A DNA stretch of 64,000 nt from Ramlibacter henchirensis (GTDB lineage Bacteria > Pseudomonadota > Gammaproteobacteria > Burkholderiales > Burkholderiaceae_C): positions 992,001-1,056,000 of the forward strand of contig NZ_SMLM01000001.1 of the NCBI RefSeq assembly GCF_004682015.1, written 5' to 3'. Shown piece after piece: positions 1-8,523 of this stretch. The stretch's first letter is position 1. Each line of letters opens with the position of its first letter. Both the position numbers and the translations under genes were made by a program. Under the pieces are notes generated by a model that saw nothing but the letters and a program-made list of their open reading frames with translations, searched no databases and was not told the DNA's origin.

Positions 1-1182
1 GACCACGATGGCCGCCGCGGCGGCGATCACCACGGCGCGGATCCCCAGCGGCGCCAGCAGCCACCACACGGGGAGCGCGATCGCCAGCACCGGCAGCTGC
101 AGCATCGCCTCGAGGTGCTTGCGGCGCGTGTTCCACAGCACCGGCGTGGACAGGCCCAGGCAGCTCCAGGCGGGCAGGCACAGGAACATCACCGCCATCA
201 CCCAGCCGGCTTCGCTCCAGGCCGATCCGTAGAGCACCATCACCAGGTCGCCCGCCAGCATGGACAGCAGCACGCCCGCCGGGATCAGGAAGACCAGCAC
301 GCAGGCCAGCATCGTGAGCCAGGCTTCGCCCAGCTGGCGCAGGTCGTCCTGCAGCTTGGCGCCGGCCGCCAGGAAGGTGGGCTGCAGAGAGCTGACGAGC
401 AGCACGTAGGGGATCGAGGCGAAGTTGTAGGCCACGTTGTAGAGGCCGACCGAATGCGTGCTGAGCAGGCGGCCGATGACGATGCGGTCGACGTTGGTGA
501 GCAGCCAGTTGACCATGTTCGTGAAGAACACGGTGCGGCCCGTGTCGAACGTCTCGGCGCTCAGGTGATGGCGCAGCAGCGGCTTGATCGGGTGCGGCCG
601 CACGGCGAACATCGCCGCCGTCGCCACGCCGGCCTGCACCACGCTGGCGGCGGCCAGCGCCTGCGCTTCGAAGCCATACAGCGCCATGGGCACGCCGACG
701 ATCAGGTAACCGGCGGCGTAACTGCCCAGCTGGATGAGGCCCAGCGCGCGGAAGTTCATGTCGCGCGTCAGCAGGCAGCTGGCCGTCGCGCCCAGGCACT
801 GCAGGAGGCAGGTGACGGACATCCACTGCACCATCGGCTCGACGCGCGGGTCGCCGAAGTAGCCGGCGAGCCAGCCCGCCATGGCGAACATCGCGGCCGA
901 ACAGAACAGGCCGGCCATCAATTGCCACGTGAAGGCGAAGCGCACGTCGCCGTCGTCGACTTCCTTCTTGAGCACCAGGTTGTAGCTGAAGGCATTGCCC
1001 GAGAGGAAGCCGGCGAACGTCAGCGCCACCATGCCGATGCCGTAGACGCCGTAGTTGCCCGGCCCGAGAAGGCGCGCCAGGACGACCTGGGCCACCAGCT
1101 GCAGCGCGAACCGGCCGACCGTGGTCATCGCGCTCCACTTGAAGGCGCGCTCCGCCAGGGTCCTGAGTTTGGCGGCCCTCAT
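1..1182 (-). CDS. Oligosaccharide flippase family protein (Wzx/PST type), C-terminus cut by window edge
   Basis: Translating the complement from the ATG at 1182 gives at least 394 residues with no stop before the window edge, so the gene is partial. The protein is almost entirely hydrophobic, with many predicted membrane helices. It opens with a short basic amphipathic segment (MRAAKLRTLAERAFKW) and LARLLGPGNYGVYG, which is typical of polysaccharide-exporting flippases (PST/MATE-like). Such proteins move lipid-linked sugar repeat units across the inner membrane. Its ATG overlaps the stop of the small secreted-protein gene upstream (ATGA), so the two are probably co-transcribed. The specific glycan cannot be told from the sequence. 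The family call is confident. Confidence 0.85.
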   Translation of the reverse strand, partial: MRAAKLRTLAERAFKWSAMTTVGRFALQLVAQVVLARLLGPGNYGVYGIGMVALTFAGFLSGNAFSYNLVLKKEVDDGDVRFAFTWQLMAGLFCSAAMFAMAGWLAGYFGDPRVEPMVQWMSVTCLLQCLGATASCLLTRDMNFRALGLIQLGSYAAGYLIVGVPMALYGFEAQALAAASVVQAGVATAAMFAVRPHPIKPLLRHHLSAETFDTGRTVFFTNMVNWLLTNVDRIVIGRLLSTHSVGLYNVAYNFASIPYVLLVSSLQPTFLAAGAKLQDDLRQLGEAWLTMLACVLVFLIPAGVLLSMLAGDLVMVLYGSAWSEAGWVMAVMFLCLPAWSCLGLSTPVLWNTRRKHLEAMLQLPVLAIALPVWWLLAPLGIRAVVIAAAAAIVV

Positions 1183-1496
1183 CGCTGGTCGGTGCTCCAG
1201 CGTCGCAGGACGATGGCGGCCATCAGCGCCAGTGCGGCCAGGAGCATGCCGGTCGTGCGTTCACGTCCCGCGTGCTTGCCGGTCGCGTTTTCGTCCTCGG
1301 TTTGCGTGCTGGTGGCGCGGGGCGCCTGGTCGGTCTGGCGCTGCGCTGCGGCCGCCGCGGGCACGACCAGCGTCGCCTGCATGATGCCGCCGGCAGGCAG
1401 GCTCTCGGCAGCCGTTGCGGCCGGCAGGTGGTCGGCCAGGGCGGGTTGCAGTACGAGGGTGAGGGTGACAGCTATCGCGGGGAGAATCTTGTGCAT
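1179..1496 (-). CDS. Small exported protein with C-terminal membrane anchor, unknown function
   Basis: The gene encodes 105 residues from the ATG at 1496. That start gives a clean signal peptide (MHKILPAIAVTLTLVLQPALA) and has an AAGG-type ribosome site upstream. A longer start at 1535 would bury the signal peptide. The mature part is Ala/Thr/Gln-rich and low in complexity. It ends in a hydrophobic helix followed by RRW (TGMLLAALALMAAIVLRRW), a layout reminiscent of C-terminal sorting tails but without a recognisable PEP motif. The stop codon overlaps the flippase start. No family was recognised. Its role may be linked to surface polysaccharide because of the neighbour. Confidence 0.6.
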   Translation of the reverse strand: MHKILPAIAVTLTLVLQPALADHLPAATAAESLPAGGIMQATLVVPAAAAAQRQTDQAPRATSTQTEDENATGKHAGRERTTGMLLAALALMAAIVLRRWSTDQR

Positions 1497-1651
1497 CTGG
1501 GGGCCTTGCGGTCCATGTATGCAGACGATTCTCAAACAGCCCCCACTTCCCCGGGGTCAGACGAACCGCAGGGGTCATGGCTCTTTCAGGCTATTGCCCA
1601 GATCGGCCCCTACGGCTGAGTTCGCCACGCCGGCGCGGGAGCGCGCGAGGC

Positions 1652-2556
1652 TCAGCGCTGCATGCTCAAGCTCTTCTTCGCCGGCAGCCGCAGCAGTCCG
1701 GTGGACAGGGCCGTGCCGAGGATGATGACGGCCGCGCAGAACAGCATCCACGCGGTCACCTGCTCATCGAGGAACAGCACGCCGTAGAGCACCGCGAACA
1801 CCGGCACCACGAACGTGACCGCGAGGGCACGTGCCGGGCCCGCCTGTTCGATGAGCCGAAAGTAGAGGACGTATGCGATGCCGGTGCACATCACGCCGAC
1901 GGCGATGAGCGCGAGCCAGGCGGTGCTGCCGGGCATGGCCGCCGGCCAGGCCCAGGCGGCGGGCAGCGCGAGCACGAGCGTGGCGCCCAGCTGGCTTCCG
2001 GTCGCGGTCACCAGCGGCGGCAGCCCAGCCAGGTACTTCTTCGTGGCGCTCGCTGCGATGGCGTAGCAGAGCGTCGCGCCCAGGCAGGCGAGCACCGCCC
2101 AGCCGGGCGCCGGGCCGTTCGTGCCGGCCTTGAAGCTCGCGCCGTCCCAGGCCAGCAGCGCCACGCCCGCGAAACCGATCACCAGTCCCAGCGTGCGCGC
2201 GGCGCCGGGCCGGTCGTTCAGCCAGAGCCACACCACGAGCGCACCGAACAGCGGCACCGTCGCGTTCAGGATGGACGAAAGGCCGGTGGTGATGGTGGAC
2301 ACCGCGAATGCGAACAGCGCGAACGGGATGCCCGAGTTGAACACGCCGATGAGGAAGATCTTGCGCCGGTGCTCGCGCAGCTGAGGTCCCAGCCCGCGCC
2401 AGAGCACCAGCGGCAGCAGAACGCCGACGCGATGGCCACGCGCAACGCGGCCGTGGGCACCGCGCCCAAGTCCACCACGGCCAGCCGCATGAAGAGGAAG
2501 GAGCTGCCCCAGATGGCGGCGAGCAGCACGAAGTCGAGGATGGAGGCGAAGGACAT
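1652..2556 (-). pseudogene. DMT-family (EamA) transporter interrupted by a one-base frameshift
   Basis: The start at 2556 reads MSFASILDFVLLAAIWGSSF, a normal EamA N-terminus with the WGSSF motif. That frame degenerates after the third helix near 2415. The other frame continues as LLPLVLWRGL and runs through the remaining EamA helices to a stop at 1652. Adding one base near 2414-2420 joins them into about 301 residues, the usual length for a ten-helix drug/metabolite exporter. The substrate is unknown. It is either a pseudogene or an assembly error. The family call itself is firm. Confidence 0.8.
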
Positions 2557-2637
2557 GGCGGGCGAGTGTGGCCGCGAACGCGGCGGCGGGCGCGGCCCGC
2601 ATTGATGAAAGTTGCCGGCCCGATTGATGAGTGACCT

Positions 2638-3135
2638 TCAGCGCAGCGCGCCTTCCAGCCGCAACAGCGCGGTCTTGCGGTCGAGGCCGCCCGCATAGCC
2701 GGTGAGCGAACCGTCGGTGCCGACGACACGATGGCAGGGCACCACGATGCTCACGGGATTGCGGCCGACCGCGGCGCCGACGGCGCGTGCGGCCGCGGGC
2801 TTTCCGATGCGCTGGCACAGGGCGCCGTAGGTGGTGCGATGCCCGGCGGGGATGCCCAGCAGGGCCTTCCACACCGATTGCTGGAAAGGCGTGCCGCCCT
2901 GCAGGTCCAGCGGCAGGTCGAACGTCGTGCGGCGGCCGGCGAAGTACTCGTCCAGCTGGCGCCGCGCGAGCGTGATCACCGGATGCTGGTCCGCGACCGG
3001 CCACGCCGACGCATCGGGGTGATGGCGCTGGCCTTCGAACCACAGGCCGGCCAGGCCGCGATCGGTTGCGGCGAGCAGCATGCCGCCGAGGGGGCTGGCG
3101 TGGCGCGCGGCCACGAGATCAGGCGGGAACTTCAT
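2638..3135 (-). CDS. ogt: Methylated-DNA--[protein]-cysteine S-methyltransferase
   Basis: This 165-residue protein carries the hallmark PCHRVV motif. Cys134 is the suicidal acceptor that takes the alkyl group from O6-alkylguanine. A normal C-terminal GYAGGLDRKTALLRLEG segment and the Arg-finger region (GKPAAARAVG) are also visible. The ATG at 3135 is preceded by AAAGGA at ideal distance and is preferred over a TTG at 3150. The start lies inside the end of the Ada/AlkA gene (17-base overlap), so the two are translated together as an alkylation-damage repair unit. It resembles Ogt/AdaB. Confidence 0.92.
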   Translation of the reverse strand: MKFPPDLVAARHASPLGGMLLAATDRGLAGLWFEGQRHHPDASAWPVADQHPVITLARRQLDEYFAGRRTTFDLPLDLQGGTPFQQSVWKALLGIPAGHRTTYGALCQRIGKPAAARAVGAAVGRNPVSIVVPCHRVVGTDGSLTGYAGGLDRKTALLRLEGALR

Positions 3136-4648
3136 TGGCTGTCCTTTCAACGGGAGGGAGGGCTTCGTTCGTCGCGCCCAGGCCGGCCCACGCGCGGATC
3201 ACCGCATAACTGCGCCAAGGCTTCCACGCCTGCGAGGCGGCTTCGGCTTCGCGCGCCGGCTGGCGCGCCTTCTGCACGCCGAGCGCCTTCTGCAGCGCGA
3301 CGTCGCCGGCCGGGAAGGCGTCGGGCCAGCGCAGCGCTCGCATCGCGATGTACTGCGCCGTCCAGTCGCCGATCCCGGGCAGTTGCTTGAGTGCATCGAC
3401 CGTGGCCTGCACGTTGGCGCCGGCGTGCAGCTGCAATCCACCCGCCTGCACCGCGCGCGCCAGCGCCACGATCGCGGCCTGCCGCTGCCGCACGATGCCC
3501 AGTGAACCGAGCGCATCGCCCTCGGCCTGCGCCAAGGCTTCTGGCGCGGGGAAAAGCCGGTGCAGGGCAGGGTGGCGCGTCTGGATGGGCGCACCGAAAC
3601 GCTCCACGAGCCGCTGGGCGAGCGTGCGGGCAGCCGCCACCGTGATCTGCTGACCGAGCACGGCGCGCACGGCCAGTTCCCAGCCGCCGAAAGCGCCCGG
3701 CACGCGCAGCCCCTCGCAACCGGGGAAGGCTTCGTGCAGCACGCCGTTCACCGCGAGCGGATCGCAATCGAGGTCGAACGCTGCGCGCACCCGGCGGATC
3801 ACCACGGGCAGCGCTTCATGCAGCGAGTCGCTCACGCGCAGCACGAGCTGGTGCCTTTCGGTATCGAAGGCGGCTTCGACCCAGCCGGCGTGGCGTTGGC
3901 CGCCTGCGTGCAGTTCCAGCGTGCGGGCGAACGTGCCGGCGTCCACGCATTCGAGCCCCGCGATCGCGCGCTGCCGGAAGAACGCCAGCATCGCCGCCGT
4001 GTCGTATGGCGGCCGGTAACCGAGCCGCACCTGCATCGCTTCGCCGTCGCGTGCCGTGCCTTCGCGCCGCAACCGGGTGGGCGAGAGGCCGTAGTGCTGC
4101 ACAAAGGCGGCGTTGAACCGTCGCAGGCTGCCGAAGCCGCTGGCCAGCGCCACCTGCGTGATTGGCAGCGCGGTGTCGGCCAGCAGTTGCTTGGCCGTGA
4201 GCAGCCGCCGCGTCTGCAAGTATTGGAGCGGCGACACGCCGAACTGCGCCTCGAAGATGCGGCGCAGGTGGCGCTCGCTCACGCCGAGCCGGGCGGCGAG
4301 CGACTCGACCGAAGGTGCGTCCTGGGTCCACGCCTCGGGCTCGTCGAGCAGCCGGGCGGCCTGGCGGGCCAGGATGCTCGCGGCGTCCTGCATCGACCAG
4401 GACTGCGCATCGGGCGCCAGCTCCGGCCGGCAGCGCAGGCAGGGGCGGAAACCCGCGCGCTCGGCCTGGGCGGCGTGCGGGAAGAACCGGCAGTTCTCGC
4501 GCTTGGGCGTGCGCACGCGGCAGACCGGCCGGCAGTAGATGCCGGTCGAGGTCACGCCGGTGAAGAAGCAGCCGTCGAAGCGCGCATCGCGCGCCTTCAG
4601 CGCGAGGTAGCAGGCGTCGGGCTGCAGGGTGTCGGCATCCAGGGGCAT
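3119..4648 (-). CDS. Ada/AlkA fusion: methyl-phosphotriester sensor, AraC regulator and 3-methyladenine DNA glycosylase II
   Basis: The protein is 509 residues in three parts. Residues 10-80 are the Ada zinc domain, with Cys39, Cys43, Cys70 and Cys73 placed as in E. coli Ada; Cys39 is the likely methyl acceptor. Residues about 95-195 are an AraC-type double helix-turn-helix. Residues about 205-480 are an AlkA glycosylase with a helix-hairpin-helix (LPGIGDW, about 425) and a catalytic Asp in PAGD (about 449). Sensing, transcription activation and base excision are therefore in one chain, and the separate ogt downstream supplies the AdaB function. The ATG at 4648 begins just before the Ada domain, and longer frames upstream are not conserved-looking. 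The gene is probably self-regulated by methylation. Confidence 0.93.
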   Translation of the reverse strand: MPLDADTLQPDACYLALKARDARFDGCFFTGVTSTGIYCRPVCRVRTPKRENCRFFPHAAQAERAGFRPCLRCRPELAPDAQSWSMQDAASILARQAARLLDEPEAWTQDAPSVESLAARLGVSERHLRRIFEAQFGVSPLQYLQTRRLLTAKQLLADTALPITQVALASGFGSLRRFNAAFVQHYGLSPTRLRREGTARDGEAMQVRLGYRPPYDTAAMLAFFRQRAIAGLECVDAGTFARTLELHAGGQRHAGWVEAAFDTERHQLVLRVSDSLHEALPVVIRRVRAAFDLDCDPLAVNGVLHEAFPGCEGLRVPGAFGGWELAVRAVLGQQITVAAARTLAQRLVERFGAPIQTRHPALHRLFPAPEALAQAEGDALGSLGIVRQRQAAIVALARAVQAGGLQLHAGANVQATVDALKQLPGIGDWTAQYIAMRALRWPDAFPAGDVALQKALGVQKARQPAREAEAASQAWKPWRSYAVIRAWAGLGATNEALPPVERTANEVPA

Positions 4649-4717
4649 GGGCTCATCATAGGAGCGGGCCCGCAGAGGACTGGCCGTTTCCGGACATGTC
4701 CCTCGCGGCCCCTTCCC

Positions 4718-4723
4718 TACAAT
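4718..4723 (+). promoter_or_regulatory. Possible -10 element upstream of the phosphomutase gene
   Basis: TACAAT matches a sigma70 -10 box in five of six positions and sits 33 bases before the start of the phosphomutase. No convincing -35 hexamer was seen at 16-18 bases, so this is a weak call. Confidence 0.3.
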
Positions 4724-4756
4724 CCGCCGTTTCCCGAACACCTCCAGCTCTTCCCA

Positions 4757-6142
4757 ATGCAAGTCAACGCATCCATCTTCAAGGCCTACGACATCCGCGG
4801 CATCGTGCCCACCACGCTCACGGAAGAGGTGGCCGAGGCGCTCGGCCGTGCGTTCGGCACGACGGCCAGGGCCGAAGGCGAGAACACGGTCGCGGTCGGC
4901 CGCGACGGGCGCCTTTCGGGGCCGCTGCTCTCGGCCGCGCTGGTGCGCGGGCTGGTGTCCAGCGGCGTCGACGTGATCGACGTGGGCGTGGTCACCACGC
5001 CGATGCTCTACTTCGCCGCCAGCACGCTCTGCAGCAGCGGCATCCAGGTCACCGGCAGCCACAACCCCAAGGACTACAACGGCTTCAAGATGGTGCTGGC
5101 GGGCCGCGCGATCCACGGCGAGGAGATCCAGTCGCTGCGCCGCATGATGGAGAACGAGCACTGGAACACCGGCGGCGGCCCGGGCAAGGTGCGCAACGTC
5201 AACCTCTTCGCTCCCTACCGCGACCGCATCGCCGGCGACATCAAGCTGGCGCGCCCGATGAAGATCGTGGTCGATTCCGGCAACGGCGTGGCCGGCGCGT
5301 CGGCCCCGGCGATCTACCGCGCGCTCGGCTGCGAAGTGATCGAGCTGTACAGCGAGGTCGACGGCAACTTCCCCAACCACCATCCGGACCCGAGCAAGCC
5401 GGAGAACCTGCGCGACCTGATCAAGGCGCTGAAGGAGACCGGCGCCGACCTTGGCATGGCCTTCGACGGCGACGGCGACCGCCTGGGCATCGTCACGCGA
5501 GGCGGCAACAACATCTACCCGGACCGCCAGATGATGCTGTTCGCGCGCGACGTGCTGCAGCGCGTCCCCGGCGGCACCATCCTGTTCGACGTGAAATGCT
5601 CGCAGCGGCTCGCGCCCGCGATCCGCGAGGCCGGCGGCAAGCCGCTGATGTACAAGACCGGCCACTCGCTCATCAAGGCGAAGATGAAGGAAGTGGGCTC
5701 GCCGCTGGGCGGCGAGATGAGCGGCCACATCTTCTTCAAGGAGCGCTGGTACGGCTTCGACGACGGCACCTACGCCGGCGCGCGGCTGCTGGAGATCCTC
5801 TCGCGCGAGAAGGACGCGAGCGCCGTGCTGGACGCGCTGCCCACCAGCTTCTCGACGCCCGAGCTGAACGTGAAGTGCGCCGAGGGCGAGCCGCACCGCA
5901 TCGTCGCCGACCTGATGGCCAAGGCGAAGTTCGCGCCGCCCGCCGAGGTGTCCACCATCGACGGCGTGCGGGTCGACTGGCCCGACGGCTTCGGGCTCAT
6001 TCGCGCGTCCAACACCACGCCGGTGCTGGTGCTGCGTTTCGAAGGCCAGTCGCAGGAGGCGCTGCACCGCATCGAGGGCGAGATGCTGGCGCTGCTGCGC
6101 AGCGTGAAGCCGGACGCGCTGATCGCCGAGGCCGCGCACTGA
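4757..6142 (+). CDS. Phosphomannomutase/phosphoglucomutase
   Basis: The 461-residue protein belongs to the alpha-D-phosphohexomutase family, which interconverts the 1- and 6-phosphates of mannose or glucose. This feeds GDP-mannose, UDP-glucose and LPS sugar synthesis. The phosphoserine loop TGSHNP is present, with Ser at about residue 101. So are the metal loop DGDGDR (237-242), the sugar-binding GEMSGH loop and a C-terminal phosphate-binding RASNTTP. The length matches the AlgC/ManB dual-specificity type. The ATG at 4757 follows a short AT-richer leader. It directly precedes waaC and waaA, consistent with envelope glycan supply. Confidence 0.93.
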   Translation: MQVNASIFKAYDIRGIVPTTLTEEVAEALGRAFGTTARAEGENTVAVGRDGRLSGPLLSAALVRGLVSSGVDVIDVGVVTTPMLYFAASTLCSSGIQVTGSHNPKDYNGFKMVLAGRAIHGEEIQSLRRMMENEHWNTGGGPGKVRNVNLFAPYRDRIAGDIKLARPMKIVVDSGNGVAGASAPAIYRALGCEVIELYSEVDGNFPNHHPDPSKPENLRDLIKALKETGADLGMAFDGDGDRLGIVTRGGNNIYPDRQMMLFARDVLQRVPGGTILFDVKCSQRLAPAIREAGGKPLMYKTGHSLIKAKMKEVGSPLGGEMSGHIFFKERWYGFDDGTYAGARLLEILSREKDASAVLDALPTSFSTPELNVKCAEGEPHRIVADLMAKAKFAPPAEVSTIDGVRVDWPDGFGLIRASNTTPVLVLRFEGQSQEALHRIEGEMLALLRSVKPDALIAEAAH

Positions 6143-6164
6143 ATCCGGTCGGCACCGCCGGACC

Positions 6165-7133
6165 TTGAACATCCTCATCGTCAAGCTCTCGTCCCTCGGG
6201 GACGTGGTCCACGCCATGCCCGCCGTGCAGGACATCCACGTGTCGATGCCGCACGCGAGGATCGACTGGGTGGTGGAGCGCGCCTTCGCGCCGCTGGTGC
6301 AGCGCTGCGAAGGCGTGCGGCGCGCCGTCCCGCTGGAGCTGCGGCGCTGGAGCAGGTCGCCGCTGTCGCCCGCCACCCGCCACGGCTGGCGCGCGTTCCG
6401 CCATTCGCTGCGCGAGGTGGCCTACGACGCGGTGCTGGACCTGCAAGGCCTCACCAAGTCGGCGCTGGTGGCACGCGCCGCGCGGCTGTCGGCTGCCGGC
6501 AAGCGTTACGCGCTGGCCAACCAGACCGAGGGCTCGAGCTACGAGGCGCCGACGCGCTGGCTGGCCGACGTGGCCGTGCCGGTGCCTTCGCGCAGCCATG
6601 CGGTCCAGCGCTCGCGCGAGCTGTGCGCGATGTCGCTCGGCTATGCGATGCCCACCACGTTGCGTTGGGGGCTGCTTGCGCGACCGGTGCGCGCGGCCGA
6701 GCGGCCCTGCATCGCGTTCGTCCACGGCACCTCGCGCGAAGACAAGTGCTGGCCGCAGGAGCACTGGCTTCGCCTCGGCCGGCAGCTGGTGGAAGAGGGC
6801 TTCGCGATCGGCCTGCCGCACGGAAGCGACCTGGAGCAGCAGCGCAGTGCGGCGATCGCCGCCGGCATCGGGGCGCATGCGGTCGTGTGGCCTCGAATGG
6901 ACCTGGCCGCGCTCACCGATCGCCTGGCCGGCTGCGCCGGCGTGATCGGCGTGGACAGCGGGCTGTCGCACATCGCCGTGGCCCTCGAGCTGCCGCACGT
7001 GCAGGTCTACAACTTCGACACGGCCTGGCGCACCGGCCCGATCGGGCCGGGTCCGCATCGCAGCGTGTATGGCTCGCCGTGCCCCTCGCCCGAGGCCGTG
7101 TGGGAAGCCTGGCGGGCAGTGCGCCCCCGATGA
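6165..7133 (+). CDS. waaC: Lipopolysaccharide heptosyltransferase I
   Basis: The 322-residue protein opens MNILIVKLSSLGDVVHAMPA, the classic WaaC N-terminus. The C-terminal half has the ADP-heptose-binding region GVDSGLSHIAVALELP. WaaC (GT9) adds the first L-glycero-D-manno-heptose to Kdo2-lipid A at the inner membrane. Translation appears to begin at TTG (6165), 22 bases after the phosphomutase stop; no in-frame ATG precedes the conserved start. The stop overlaps the waaA start by ATGA, indicating translational coupling. Confidence 0.93.
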   Translation: MNILIVKLSSLGDVVHAMPAVQDIHVSMPHARIDWVVERAFAPLVQRCEGVRRAVPLELRRWSRSPLSPATRHGWRAFRHSLREVAYDAVLDLQGLTKSALVARAARLSAAGKRYALANQTEGSSYEAPTRWLADVAVPVPSRSHAVQRSRELCAMSLGYAMPTTLRWGLLARPVRAAERPCIAFVHGTSREDKCWPQEHWLRLGRQLVEEGFAIGLPHGSDLEQQRSAAIAAGIGAHAVVWPRMDLAALTDRLAGCAGVIGVDSGLSHIAVALELPHVQVYNFDTAWRTGPIGPGPHRSVYGSPCPSPEAVWEAWRAVRPR

Positions 7134-8428
7134 TCCGCAAGCTCTACTCGCTCCTGATGCACGGCGCGCAGCCGCTGCTTCGGCGCAAGCTGCGCCGGCG
7201 CGGTGCGGCCGAGCCCGGCTACCTGGAAGCGATCGACGAGCGATTCGGCTACTACGGAACCTCCGCAGCGCCGGGCGCCCTGTGGATCCACGCGGTGTCG
7301 CTCGGCGAGACGCGCGCCGCGGCGCTGCTGGTGCAGGCGCTGCGCGAGCGCGACCCGCAGCTGCGACTGCTGCTCACGCACGGCACCGCCACGGGGCGGG
7401 CGGAAGGCGCCAAGCTGCTGCGAGAAGGCGACGTGCAGGCATGGCTGCCCTGGGACACGCCTGAGGCGGTGCGGCGCTTCCTCGCGCACTTCCAGCCCTG
7501 CGCCGGCGTGCTGATGGAAACCGAGGTCTGGCCCAATCTCGCGGAAGCCTGCAAGCGCGCGGGGGTGCCGCTTGCGCTGGCGAACGCGCGCCTGTCCGAG
7601 AAGTCGCTGCGAAAGGCGCTGCGGCTCAGGCGCCTCTCGCAGCCCGCCTACGCGTCCTTGCGAGCCGTCTGGGCGCAGACCGACGCCGACGCGCAGCGGC
7701 TGGCCCGGCTGGGCGCCCGTGTCGGCGGTGTGTTCGGCAACCTCAAGTTCGATGCGCAGCCCGACGCGGCTCTGCTCGAACGGGGTCGCGGCTGGCGTTC
7801 GCGCATCGCCCAACCCGTGCTGATGTTCGCCAGCTCGCGCGAGGGCGAGGAGGCGGAGCTGTTCCGCGTGCTGGCCGCGCAGCGCAAACTCGCGCACGCG
7901 GGGTTCGCGCGCCGCGACAGCGACCGCGCCGTCTCGGGCATCCGCTGGCTCGTCGTGCCACGGCACCCGCAGCGCTTCGACGAGGTGGCAGCGCTCGCGC
8001 AGCAGGCGGGCCTGTCGGTGTCGCGACGCAGCGAGTGGGATGTGGAGCAAGGACCGCACGACACCGACGTGTGGATCGGCGACTCGCTCGGCGAGATGGC
8101 GCTGTACTACGGCTTGGCGGACGTGGCATTGCTCGGCGGCAGCTTCCTGCCGCTAGGCGGCCAGAACCTGATCGAGGCGGCGGCGTGCGGGTGCCCGGTG
8201 GTGATGGGGCCGCATACGTTCAACTTCGCGGAGGCGGCGGAAGATGCGCTCGCCGCCGGGGCTGCGGTGCGGGTCGAGACGCTCGAGGAGGGCGTGCGGC
8301 GGGCGGCGGGCATCGCGGCGGACGCGGCGCAGCGCGAGCGGCACGTCGGGGCTGCGCAGACATTTGCGCAGGCGCACCGCGGGGCGGCCGAACGCACGGC
8401 CACTGCACTCCTCTCCCTGATCGCTTGA
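7130..8428 (+). CDS. waaA: 3-deoxy-D-manno-octulosonic acid transferase
   Basis: The 432-residue GT30 enzyme transfers Kdo from CMP-Kdo to lipid IVA. The N-terminus has a membrane-associated segment, then IHAVSLGETRAA containing the conserved catalytic Glu region, METEVWPN, and in the C-terminal domain GGSFLPLGGQNLIEAAACG and GPHTFNF. These are all signature WaaA stretches. The start overlaps the waaC stop. A short insertion-like segment (about residues 255-270, AHAGFARRDSDRAVSG) is slightly unusual, but the frame is intact. Confidence 0.94.
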   Translation: MIRKLYSLLMHGAQPLLRRKLRRRGAAEPGYLEAIDERFGYYGTSAAPGALWIHAVSLGETRAAALLVQALRERDPQLRLLLTHGTATGRAEGAKLLREGDVQAWLPWDTPEAVRRFLAHFQPCAGVLMETEVWPNLAEACKRAGVPLALANARLSEKSLRKALRLRRLSQPAYASLRAVWAQTDADAQRLARLGARVGGVFGNLKFDAQPDAALLERGRGWRSRIAQPVLMFASSREGEEAELFRVLAAQRKLAHAGFARRDSDRAVSGIRWLVVPRHPQRFDEVAALAQQAGLSVSRRSEWDVEQGPHDTDVWIGDSLGEMALYYGLADVALLGGSFLPLGGQNLIEAAACGCPVVMGPHTFNFAEAAEDALAAGAAVRVETLEEGVRRAAGIAADAAQRERHVGAAQTFAQAHRGAAERTATALLSLIA

Positions 8429-8523
8429 AGCGCTAAGTCGGCCGACGAAGCGTGACTTGGAGCCTTGGTCCACTGTGACCACGTCTGCAGCATGCGCTCC
8501 TTCATCGACTTAGGAGGAGCGAC

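Noticed and set aside
115..1725. Long plus-strand open frame opposite the flippase
   Set aside because: Low-complexity Arg/His/Gln-rich translation; the complement encodes a clear membrane transporter.
4649..6376. Long minus-strand open frame extending upstream of the Ada/AlkA gene
   Set aside because: It runs antisense through the phosphomutase gene; the Ada domain begins right at ATG 4648.
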